Positions 23,214 to 33,492 of a DNA stretch of 64,000 nucleotides are shown one piece after another. Source of the DNA: Grammothele lineata (Eukaryota; Basidiomycota; Agaricomycetes; Polyporales; Polyporaceae). Below the pieces are notes generated by a model that made no database searches, was not told the origin of the DNA, and saw only the letters and a list, made by a program, of their open reading frames with translations. Made by a program: the position numbers and the translations under genes. How positions within the stretch are numbered: position 1 is the stretch's first letter; each line of letters opens with the position of its first letter. The DNA is taken from the NCBI GenBank assembly GCA_002150815.3, contig NDFF03000387.1:186001-250000 (forward strand), read 5' to 3'.

Positions 23214-25135
23214 TCACAGCCTCGTCACCGACCATTCCATGAACCAGTGTCCAGCCGTCTTCATCTGGCCCGACGGGTCATCCGACATCGGCACGAGCCG
23301 TGCGTCGACCTTGACCTGCCCCTTCTCGAAGATCTCCCCATCCCACAACGCAGCCCAGCTTTCGGGTGAATGGTAGAACATCGGCACCTCGCGCCCGCCA
23401 GCGCCGCGCTCAACGACCGCGCCCGCAGAAGGACGCGCGGCGTGCACGCCCACGATGAGCGAGCCTGGGGCGGGGGAGAGCAGGCTCGCGACGGCGCGCG
23501 CGAGCTGGTTCTGGATGGCCTCGGTAGGGAAGAGGTGAAAGACGTTGCAGACGCTGATCGCGTCGACGCGCCCACGGAGCGGGTTGAGCGTTGTCAGCGC
23601 GCGACGCTCCGCCGCTGTGAGCGCGGGGACGGGCGCGCCGGACGTCGGGGCAGTGGTCTCGAGGAAGGCGGGGTCGAAGGCGTCTCCCGGGATGAAGGGG
23701 ACGGGGAAGGACTCGGGGGTGGATTTGAAGAGCTTGTGGCCGAGCGTCCAGAACTCTGCGGGCGCGGTGAGCTATAGTAGGATGACGTCATGGAAGCAAA
23801 GGCGCTTGCCTGGGACAATGTCCGTCGCGATGATGTTGTCCACCGGGAAGCCATCAACAACGGCTTTGCGGACGTCGTTTCCGACTACAAACACAATGAT
23901 GTGAGCACAGGTTACCACTCATCAAAGTACGGGTACTTACAGCAGCATCCGACGTCAAGGTACACGACTCCCTCGCGGCTCTTGCCAAGTTCGAGAAGCT
24001 TGCCATACGCTGGGAGGCGAGACAACTTGAGGCTAGAATATCACAAACAGCTGTAAAGAGCCCAGGATCATGCTTGTGCGAAGAGATGTTCTTACTGGGT
24101 GAAAGCGAAACTGGCAATGCACGGATACGGGTGAAACTGCACAGATAAGTGCCCCGTTGAAGAACCCCACCTCTCATAGCCTGAAACTTACCTGGTACGC
24201 TTCGTGCTGAATGGCAATAATATGGGCTTTGAGAGTCGCATCGTCGTCGATTCCGGTCGCGGCCTTGAAGAACGCAAGCCGCTCTGCGTCCATGCTGTAG
24301 AATACTTCGGTGTTAGCCAGAGTGCTTGCAGACCGGAAGGCCGTCGGCTTTGGAGCCTCTCCGGGTTGAGCGACAGCACTTTCAGCCATGGTGTATGATG
24401 ATGGAAAAGGAGTCGAGGGTGTAAAAGAGACGATGAAGCGGACTTTAGGCCTCGAGGGCAGACTTCTGGGACTTATGTACCAGGTGCTGTCCTGTGGAAG
24501 TAGTTAATCATTACGCAAACTCGGAGGCATATATAGATGCACGTATCACACATACAATCATATGATTAGATTGGAAGGTGTTGCATTGAGAGCGAAGGCG
24601 GCGAGTGCCTCGTGGGGTGCCGAGAGGGCACAGCAGGGATTGTCGCGAATAATGTTACGCCGTCACCCTCTCTGGTGCAGCATGTAGATTCCTACGGATG
24701 TGCCATAGCATTCAAGGGCGCTGCGACGTCCTAAAATGTGGTGAAAGCTCAATGGACGCGGAATGACACAAAGACGAGAAGAGAAACACAAGGTTTACAG
24801 GTTTCCATTATCAGAGGGCGTGTCGTTATCATTGCCGCTTGAAGAGGCATACTGGAATGTTCCGGCCCGAGTAAGAACATTGCAAGAGACCCGGAGGAGC
24901 GCTCGGAGCGCTCGTTCGCCGCGCATACAAAGCGCAATAACGTTAGACATTCAACGGTGCCAAGAGACGCCCCAGTCTGCTGAATCATTTCCTGTATGCT
25001 GGGAAGAGGACGATGTAGGCTTATCGTAAGTTCATGCACATGTCTGTGCCAGTGTGGTGCCAGAAGGTCGAGAATCCATTCCTGTTAGTGTAACTGAGTG
25101 AGCCAGCTGACGCCGGACATTAAGCCAAAGTGAAC
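22837..25135. repeat. Tandem segmental duplication, copy 1
   Basis: Carries methyltransferase A with both flanks. Homology to copy 2 (25573-27860) runs from the 3' flank through all exons and introns into about 700 bp of upstream sequence (for example GGCCCGAGTAAGAACATT at about 24865 and 27593). Limits are judged by eye. Confidence 0.75.
23214..24389 (-). CDS. SAM-dependent methyltransferase, paralogue A
   Basis: Class I (Rossmann) methyltransferase of about 320 residues. Exon 1 (start 24389) encodes MAESAVAQPGEAPKPTAF and ends HEAYQ. A short exon gives FHPYPCIASFAFT. The next carries KLSRLPAYGKLLELG and VYLDVGCC, and the following FGNDVRKAVVDGFPVDNIIATDIVP. Joined, YLDVGCCFGNDVRK is the SAM-binding motif I, and IATDIVP is the acidic strand-2 motif. 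The last exon has FIPGDAFDP, RVDAISVCNVFHLFP (motif IV region) and ends WFMEWSVTRL. The intron before the last exon (23756-23809) has a GC donor (CCAG/GCAAGC). The family resembles basidiomycete and ascomycete methyltransferases annotated near terpenoid genes, but the acceptor here is unknown. The frame is intact. Confidence 0.9.
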
Positions 25136-25908
25136 ATGCCCATCCCACATACCAATAATCTCAGTCGTAATTTGCGAGCGAACTGGTGCCGTGGCGCGGA
25201 GAGGGAACTTGAAGAAGTTCGTAGCGAGCAGCCCAGACAGTGACAAGGACTCGGTAGTCTATCAATTGTGAGAACACTAGGGGATTCGCCCCCAGAATGA
25301 GTAGGCCTTATATACAGCCCAAAAGCAAAGTGAGAAGGAGCGAATGAAGCGCGGGGTTTCCCGGAGACGATACTAGGCAGACGGGAGACTGAATCAAGAG
25401 ACGATCAGAAAGAAGGCGAAGAACCAGTCTGAGCCTGGGTACTTAATAAGCGAGGATGACTAAGGCAAATGAAACGGAAAAGGTAATGTAAGCGCGCTGG
25501 GGAGACGGTACCCTGTGCCAAGCATTCCCCACCTTGATCATGCTCTTCGCCAAGTGCTCCCCGTTCCACAGCACCGCGCGTAGGGATAGTTGTACTTCCA
25601 GCACCCCTCACAAGATGTGGGCCCAATTGCGCCCGCCAACGCCGAACAAAATGTCATTATATTCCAATCTATCGCAACTTATACATTTGTTTGAGAAGCG
25701 ATGCCGTTTCCGTCACTGTCTACTACCAGGATAGGGGACAACAATGTTTAGTATTGGCCTCGACAGTTGAGCCGCATCGCAGAAATCATGATTCTAAGAA
25801 CACCATGCGAGATCCTTGCGCGACCAGAAGCAACATGAGGAAAAAGTCTCCGAGCCCGAGTTTCTCCACGTTCTGGGGCTCACGAACAGACGCATCCGCG
25901 CGCGATCC
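24390..25908. other. Intergenic between methyltransferases A and B
   Basis: To about 25135 it is the duplicated upstream region of paralogue A, including a TATATA stretch near 24530. 25140-25570 has no counterpart in the other copy. From 25573 the 3' flank of paralogue B starts. No additional gene is seen. Confidence 0.55.
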
Positions 25909-27860
25909 TCACAGCCTCGTCACAGACCACTCCATGAACCAGTGACCGGCCGTCTTCAACTGACCAGAGGGATCATCCGACATCGGCACGAGCCTGGCCT
26001 CGACCTTAACCTGACCCTTCTCGAAGATCTCCCCATCCCACAGCGCGGTCCAACTCTCAGGCGAGTGGTAGAACATCGGGATCTCGCGCCCAGCCGCGCC
26101 GCGCTCGACGACCGCACCGCTCTCCGGGCGCGCGGCTTGCACCCCGACGATGAGCGACCCAGGAATGGGAGAGAGAAGGCTAGCGATGGCGCGGGCGAGC
26201 TGGTTCTGGATGGCCTCGGTGGAGAAGAGGTGGAAGACATGACAGATGCTGATCGCATCGACGCGCCCGCGGAGCGGATTGAGCGACGTCAGCGCGCGGC
26301 GTTCGTCCAGGGTCAACGGTGGGGCAGGGGTGCCGGACGCTGGGGCGGTGATCTCGAGGAAGGCGGGGTCGAAGGCGTCGCCTGCGATGAAGGGGACAGG
26401 GAAGGACTCGGGCGTCGACTTGAAGAGCTTATGGCCGAGCGTCCATAACTCTATGCGCGCGGCGAGCTTGAGCTTTGGTGGGGATGATACTTAACGTCAG
26501 AGCTGAGGTACTTGCCTGGGACAATGTCGGTTGCGATTATGTTTTCCACCGGGAAACCATCAACCGCAGCCTTGCGGACGTCATTTCCAACTGCAATCGC
26601 CAGTCTATGAGCATTGTGCACAAATCATCGCGGGACAGTCACTTACAGCAGCACCCGACGTCGAGGTACACGGCTCCCTCGCGGCTTTTGCCAAGCTCGA
26701 GAAGCTGTCCATAAGCTGGAAGACGAGACAACTTCAAGCTAAAACGTCGCAGTTCCTCGGTTAGAGAGTAATAGTACGTGTAGGCAAAGAGTGATCCTCA
26801 CTGGGTAAAAGCAAAAGTGGCAATGCACGGGTACGGTTGGAGCTACACGGATACTGGCTTAATACACATATGGCCGAGGAGCGCAACGGGCCTGTGGCAT
26901 AGGACTCACCTGGAACCCTTCGTGCTGGATGGAAATAATATGAGCTTTAAGAGCTGCCTCGTCATCGATGCCGGTTACGGCCTTGAAGAAGGCGAGAGGC
27001 TCCCCATCCATGCGATAACATGCTTCCGTATTAGCTAGGGTGCTCATAGACCGGAAGGCCGTAGGCGTCTGGGCTTCCCCATGCTGGACAAGAGTGACAG
27101 CAGCCATGGCGAGTGGTATCAGACTGGTACTTGGGGTTGAAGAGAAGGAGGCGAGGAGGGTGTTGGTTTTTGACTGCCAATTGCTGGTGACTTATGTACC
27201 GGAGACGTCCTGTGAAAGAAGTCCGACCGTTACGCGCACTCAGCGGAGACAGACATGTACATATCGCACATCCAGTGGTATGATGGTTAGAAGACGTTGC
27301 TTGGCGGGCGAAGACGGCAGATATCCCATGGCATGCCGAGGAGGCGTAACATGAATTCTCGCAAATAGCGTTATGCCACTGCGGCCCGTGCAGCTACATG
27401 CCGAGAACGCCTGCAGATGTCGCCTAGCATTCAAGGGCACCGCGGTGCTGTAGGAGCTGTGAAAGCCTAGATGAGCCTTTTGGAATGGCATAAGGTTGAG
27501 AATAGCAACGCAACATTAAGAGGCTTCTATTCGTGGACTTGTAGGGTGTGTCGTAAAACCATTACCGCTTGAAGCGGGATCGAACGCCCCGGCCCGAGTA
27601 AGAACATTACAAGTTTCGAGCAACAGAGAAGCCTTCGGAGCGCTGTTGCGCCGCGCGTGCCAAGCGTAATCACGTTGGGCGCTCTCCGGCGCCGAGACAC
27701 GTACAAGTCGCTTCGTCGAATTCTCTCTGGTTGCTGGGAAGAGTACGAGGAAAACCCATCGTAAGTCTGCGCACATGTCTGCATGATACCAGGTGATTGT
27801 ACCACGTTCCTGTCAACGCAATTGATTGAGCAGAACAATACTAGACATCAGCCAGAACGG
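25573..27860. repeat. Tandem segmental duplication, copy 2
   Basis: Carries methyltransferase B and flanks, homologous to 22837-25135 in the same orientation. The third paralogue just beyond is more diverged and does not share the flanks clearly. Confidence 0.75.
25909..27107 (-). CDS. SAM-dependent methyltransferase, paralogue B
   Basis: Same exon plan as paralogue A, intact. The start at 27107 gives MAAVTLVQHGEAQTPTAF, and exon 1 ends HEGFQ. The next exons give LQPYPCIATFAFT, SRLPAYGQLLELGKSREG and YLDVGCC/FGNDVRKA (SAM motif I), then NIIATDIVP, and finally the long exon with RVDAISICHVFHLF and the shared end WFMEWSVTRL. The intron before the last exon (26451-26515) has the same GC donor as paralogue A (CCAG/GCAAGT). 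Most differences from A are scattered substitutions that preserve the frame, suggesting the copy is maintained and expressed. It lies head-to-tail with A and C. Confidence 0.9.
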
Positions 27861-27922
27861 ACGCGCCACTGTTGAAGAACACGCCCGTCCCTTACATCAG
27901 ACATCCTCCAGCCCCACGCCTC
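27108..27922. other. Intergenic between methyltransferases B and C
   Basis: Upstream region of paralogue B, homologous to that of A up to about 27860. No gene is seen. Confidence 0.5.
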
Positions 27923-29058
27923 CTACAAGCGCGTCACGGACCACATCAGGAACCAGTACCGGTCCGAGTCGCGATCCTGAAAGTCCCACCCGCCCGTCTC
28001 GACCAGCTTCGTCTCGACCTTGACCGTGCCCTTCACGAAGATCTCCCCATTCCACAGCGCTCGAGCTGGTAGAACGTAGAGACGTCGCGCCCGCCCGCGC
28101 GAGTGACGAACGTGCCCTTCTCGGGCCGGCCTGAGTGTACGCCGATCACCATCGATCCAGGTGCGGGCGAGAGGAGGCCCGCGATCGCGCGCGCGAAGGC
28201 GAGCTGACCCGCCTCGTCGAAGACGTGGAAGACGGAGCAGACGGAGACGGCGGCGACATGCCCTTGGAGGGGCGTGAGTGACGTGAGTGAGCGGAGCGCG
28301 GGCGCGGGGGTGTAGGGCATGGTGTAGAAAGGATGGGTGATGGTGAGGAAGGCGGGGTCGAGCGCGTCGCCTGCGAGGAAGGGTACGGGATAAGTTTCGG
28401 GTGTCGTGTTGAAGAGCTTATGCCCAAGCTCTAGGAACTCTATTGGTGGAGTAAAAAGAAGATTAGCAAGGTGAGCGCAAAGCGCAAGTACGACGTACCC
28501 GGATGGAGGTCGGTCGCCATGCAGCTCTCCATCGGGTAGCCATCCGCGATAAGTTTCCTGACATCGTTTCCAACTACGCCCCCGCGCATGAGATTACATT
28601 TGGCGATCAGGCGGCGCATCACTTACAGCAACACCCGATGTCTAGGAAGATTGGGTTCTTCCGTGTCCGTCCAAGTTCAAGCAACTTGTCATAACCGGGA
28701 AGTCGTGCGAGTTTGAGTCTATGGGATAACGCGTATGAGACTCCGGATCCTTTCGTGATAGCTATAGCATAGCGCACTTCGTGAACGAGAACATGCGAAT
28801 ACACGGGAACGCATGGATCTACAAGACGCTCATGAGCACGATCTCGGTCCATCCACAACTTCAGACAGCACGCACCGCATATGCCTCCTGCTGGACCGCG
28901 ATCATGTGAGCCTTGAGCGCTGCTTCATCACTGATACCTGTCGCAGACTTGAAGAACTCGAGTTCCTGCTCGTTGAGGTTGTAGAACTTCTCCGAGCCTT
29001 CCAGCGACACCCAGGGCAGAGCGACCTTTGCCTCGATTACGGGCTCCGAGTTTGGCAT
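27923..29058 (-). pseudogene. SAM-dependent methyltransferase paralogue C, frameshifted near 3' end
   Basis: More diverged third member of the array. The start at 29058 gives MPNSEPVIEAKVALPWVSLE. Exons then give HAFPCIRMFSFT, KLARLPGYDKLLELG, IFLDIGCC/VGNDVRKLIADGYP (SAM motif I intact) and FLELGHKLFNTTPETYPV. After the residues STFYQL the frame shifts. Where A has 21 bases between the Tyr codon and the ALW codons, C has 8, a net loss of 13, so translation continues ERCGMGRSS and stops at 28033. Out of frame, the homologous end (ALWNGEIFVKGTVKV to FLMWSVTRL, stop at 27923) is still open. The intron before the last exon (28440-28498) has a normal GT donor, unlike A and B. Either a recent pseudogene or a protein truncated by about 45 residues. 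Confidence 0.85.
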
Positions 29059-29472
29059 GGCGGGTTTGAGGTAAAGTCTGCAAGGAGCGTGAAGGTGCGC
29101 GATGGCGGTGGACGAAGAGGCGGCGGGGGCTAGGGATCGGGACGAGCGCCAGCCACCCCTCGCGACCTAAATACGCCTGCAGTCTAGCGTCATACGAGGA
29201 CGCTCAGTGATATCAATAGCAAATCCAATATCGGGAGCTAACTGAAGCGGGGAGTCCATGACTGAACTCAGCCTGCGGGACGCACGCAGGCGTGCATCAA
29301 GCCGAAGGCGGGGAACGCACCTGTCTCGGGCGATGGTTGACGCCCGGGTGAACCGTGTGCTGAACCGAACGCGCGTCGTATCGCCGCAATTCCACTAAGA
29401 TTCTGAAGACGATGGTGCGATTCTCGGATTACTTTTGTGGACGCGCGGGCATACATCGGCTACTAGGACGAT
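29059..29472. other. Intergenic
   Basis: Between paralogue C and esterase D. No gene is seen. Confidence 0.4.
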
Positions 29473-31961
29473 TCAGAGGGGATGAGCGAGGCTGAGCTGC
29501 AATACAAAGTCCATCGCTTCCTTCCTGAACGTGTCCTCAATCACAGCGAGTGGCGTCGCGCCCTCCTGGAACGCTAGCAGCTGTGGTGCCTCGGCGGTGT
29601 ACGCGGGCCACTGCACGGCGCCGTGTTTGGCGTTCGGGTCGTTCGGGTCGAGCGTGTTGACGAAGCGGACGAGGAAGTCGGTCATGTCTCCGCCGCCGAA
29701 CACGTTGGGGAGTTCGGTGGTGTGCGTCTGTCAAAGAAAGAGCGCAAAGCGCCATCCAAGTCAGGATCCGCTCGAAGCACACAAGAAGCGAAGAGCAGCT
29801 AAACTCACCGCGCCGAGCCCGGGTATCTTGTCACGTTCGCTGACTGTAACCATTGCACGGAGTGAGCACACCGGTTGACATTGCGTGCGGGGGCGAGGGA
29901 AAGTGAAAGGTGAAAAGTGGTATCAAAGCAGGGAAAACGACTTACGGAACGAACGGACCGGCTGGCCCTTGCCCGCGCGCTGGTCGAGCAAGAACCGACG
30001 CGTGACTTGGAAGATGAAGTCACCCTGGAACGCGGCAAGCCGTTTGAATTCAGGGGTAAATGCGTTCGCATTGCCCGTCCCAAACGGTGATCCTGCCGCG
30101 GGGTTCGCAGGGTAGAGCTCGAGCAGCTGCGCGATGGTAGTGTCGGATGCATCGGGGAAATAGTTGGATTTGAGGTATCCTGCAACCTCAGCGTTGGTCC
30201 TAGACAACGAAGGTCAGCATCAAACAAGGGGGATACAAGGAGAAAACTCACGTGATGTTCAGAGAGGAGAGCGAGAATAGCGTTCCCTCGTCTTCGCAAG
30301 ATCCTGAAAGGTAGGGGCATTGAGAATTTGATAGGAAATAGGGCGATGACGTCATACTCACCAACTACGAAGGGAATATCAGCAACACTTCCATCTAACA
30401 CGAGACGCTGCGGGCCATCTTTGAGGAATACTCCGTCAGCATGAGGCATCCAGGGCGTGTTGAGGGACTATCAGAGAAAGTAAGCTATATATATCCACCC
30501 CGTCACCAAAGCGAGTGCACCTGGAAGGAGAGGAAAGTAGGAGTCTTATCCATTGCCGCCGTAATCACCCCCGCGGGGACCTCTCGGAGGCACGCCAATT
30601 TGTCTTTCGCGGACTCGCAGCCCGTCTCGGCAGCGATGAAGTCGAATGTGGGTTGCAGCTTTGAGAAGTCGTCGGTAGGCAGCGCCGATCCAGACTCCAT
30701 CCATCCAGCGCGAAAGAGTCCTTCCGTACTGCCTCCATTCGTAATCATCTGGAAGGTGACGGCTTGGCTTCCAGCGCTCTCGCCCCAGCTATAAACGTCG
30801 CGTGAGAGATAGGTGACTACCACTGAAGTGAGATACTGACATCATGACTTTTGTCGGATCGCCTCCGAAAGCGCGAATATGCTTTTGAACCCAGCGAAGA
30901 GCTTCCCGTTCTGAGATGTTCAAGCACGGATGTTAGCAGTCCCACTGACGTGCGGTCATCGGACGACGTACGGTCCTGTAGGCCCAGGTTGCCCAATCCA
31001 GCCTCTTGAATCTCTTGACCGCCCAAAAATCCGAATGCTATTCGTACATTAGCATGCAGTGGGGAGCACAGATAAAGTGTTCGCACCACTCAGACTGACA
31101 AACATACAGTTAGAGGCGACCGAGGACGCATAGATAAGGAACGCACCGATAGTTCATTGAGACAAATATGACGGGCTGACCTAGCTCAATGGAACGGTTG
31201 ACGATGACATCTCCCGGTCGCCTACAAGAGACGTGTATTTAGTGTATGCGGTGCGAAGTGACCACTATTGAAACGCACACTACATTAGAACCGATCTGGT
31301 ATCCGCCTTGACCGAACATGAGTCGATGCTCTGGAGTTGGGTGACAATGCAAGGAATACCTCCATATATCCACTGTGGAGTGATGCATCGTGAAAAAATG
31401 AATATGAATGGAAACATTGGGGTACGCACAGCTGCAATAGGAAGATTGTCTCCGGGTTTTGCACCCGCAGGGGTAATAACGTTGATATTCAGACCTACGG
31501 CGTGAGAGCGTCAGATGTGGGATCGCAAGCCAGATTCGGTCACCAGTGATCAACGTACAGTCCTCGCTCTGAGGAACGTCGGGTACGGTCCCCATGGGCG
31601 CAACGAATTCTTCCACTTGTGGCGGGAAGTTGCTGGGTATCGTCGGCGTGATGATAGTCTGTTGTATGCACTGATTTCCAAACGTAGTTGCGTTGATGAC
31701 GCCGGTATAGTGAGGGATTGGCTGTGGCAGCTGAAGCCGCAATTTTCCAACCCTAGAACGTGGAGATGATGAACATATACAATCGTTCAAGTAGAACAGG
31801 TTGACTAACGGAGCCTGGGCAAAGGGAATACCGAGGAATTGGTCGTTCAAACCCGAGTTGACGCCGATGACTGTCGCATCATCGAGCTTCACCGTCGGGG
31901 GCTTGCTCGAACCGAAAGCGAGGGCAGAAAGGAGGAGGAGAGTGGCGAGATTCGCGAGCAT
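29473..31961 (-). CDS. Type-B carboxylesterase/lipase, secreted (esterase D)
   Basis: Alpha/beta-hydrolase of the cholinesterase and fungal lipase family, split into many small exons. The start at 31961 gives a signal peptide (MLANLATLLLLSALAFG) and then VKLDDATVIGV. An upstream in-frame ATG exists, but it would bury the signal peptide. Landmarks in order: FLGIPFAQAP, SEDC/LNINVITPAG, PIAA/WIYGG/GYQIGS (oxyanion loop), VSMNYR/LSAFGFLGGQEI, the nucleophile elbow WGESAGSQ (Ser at about 30775), SCEDEGTLF (acid residue) and THTTELPNVFGGGDM (catalytic His). All three catalytic residues are present and the frame is intact. Two tiny exons are required: 13 nt at 31360-31372 and 8 nt at 31087-31094. 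Probably exported and acting on esters outside the cell. Paired head-to-head with esterase E. Confidence 0.9.
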
Positions 31962-32002
31962 CGTTAACGCGCTGCATATTGGGTCCCGCTCCAGGGCGAC
32001 CG

Positions 32003-32010
32003 TATTTATA
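32003..32010 (-). promoter_or_regulatory. TATA-like box of esterase D
   Basis: TATAAATA on the minus strand, about 42 bases before the start codon. Transcription would start very close to the ATG. Confidence 0.45.
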
Positions 32011-33401
32011 CGCCCAACCAAATCCGATTCCCACTAACTCCAGCACGTCTTACGAGAAACGACCCATTGCACATGGAGAGGAACGAGTTCAGAAACGAAA
32101 ACGTTGAGCGAAGAAGGACACTTACAACTACCGCTCAGTAGCGAAGACTCCGCCAAGGACACTGCTATTCCCATCGCCTCCGCGCTCGCCCAATGAAAAA
32201 TACAGCCGGTTCAGAAATGAATCTAGAGTCCGCAGCAAGCATTAGCCTATGAGGTGGCATGATGCAGGAGAAGAGAGACAGAACACGAGTCAGGCGTCAC
32301 GAGTACATTTTCGACCTCGTCAACTCCCGTTCGCGGAACTCCGTGATATTTTTAACAGGGTGTATGAGAAACGGCCAACGTACCCAGACCCTCAGGCCCA
32401 TCGTTTATCCATCTCCATTGTAGACTGCGTACATCTCCATGCACAGGTGGCGAACGCCCCTTAGATTTCTGACGAGTTTGACGTCCGGCAGTCAGCAGCT
32501 GCTAGGGTTCTTCTAGTTCAACTATGTTGAGAGCAGTGTAGGAGATCGATACCAGGGCCGGACGTAGTAGGTGACGTGTTCATTGTGGAGGGTGTAAACC
32601 AAAGTATAGGGATGAGGAAGAAGATATCAAAGACGACAACGTTGATGAGGACGGAAGGTTTCCTCCGGAAAGCGGGATTTATTACCGACTAACGTTACGT
32701 AACTAATGTACCCTTGCAGCGTCGCTGCACCTCCTCCGGCGTCTTTTTGGTTACGGTCGACACTCTCTTTGACTACCACCTCATGATCCCATTCCTCATT
32801 GTGAACCTAGCGCCACGTTTCAAATCTAGAAGTTGTTCACAAGGCATAGAAACCAAGCATGTGAGACTCAAGGAATGGTGATCTTTTCAAGTTGTCATGA
32901 GGTACGACTTATGTTCTGTCCTATCAGTCCGTGCGTGGTCGCTTACGAACATCTATAGTTGCCGGCGTTCGCTCTCCACAAATTCGACTCATCTCAGGCC
33001 TCCGTAATGCGGCATTGGAGAGCCTTCGAATTGCGCACAAGCGACCGGGAAGAAGACTCTTCGTTCCGCATTATCAGCGCGAACTATGCTCTATGGGGTG
33101 TCGCATATCTTGGGTGGGACGGTGTCCTCCTGGCGATCACGGAAGACTTCGCACCTCATGCAGTTGCACTTCGAGTTTCCTCTTTGAATGTGAGTCATGA
33201 GATGGAAGCTAGGGGTGTACCGAGACTAGGCAGAGAAGTTCTCACGTGCGATCGCGTTAGGTGATAGAATGCACTTGGGCAAGCATGTGACAACGTCATC
33301 AGGCTTCCGACCTCTGGACGATTGACGTGATTGACGGGGGTCTGTCAAGACGTTCGCGATGACTAGTGGTCTTGTCATAAGCCTTCTCTGAAGCGCATGG
33401 A

Positions 33402-33407
33402 TATATA
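33402..33407 (+). promoter_or_regulatory. TATA-like box of esterase E
   Basis: TATATA about 86 bases before the start codon at 33493, at a plausible distance for a short 5' UTR. Confidence 0.4.
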
Positions 33408-33492
33408 GGAGGTAGCGGGCGCCGGACGACTGGTGGCCGCTTTGCCTCCGCCCCTCAACCTCGTTTCGGAATCTACCTCTATAGCTTCCAGG

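Larger units (their letters stand above)
31962..33492. other. Divergent intergenic region between the two esterases
   Basis: 1.5 kb that presumably holds both promoters. No gene is seen. TATA-like sites lie at both ends and are listed separately. Confidence 0.45.
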
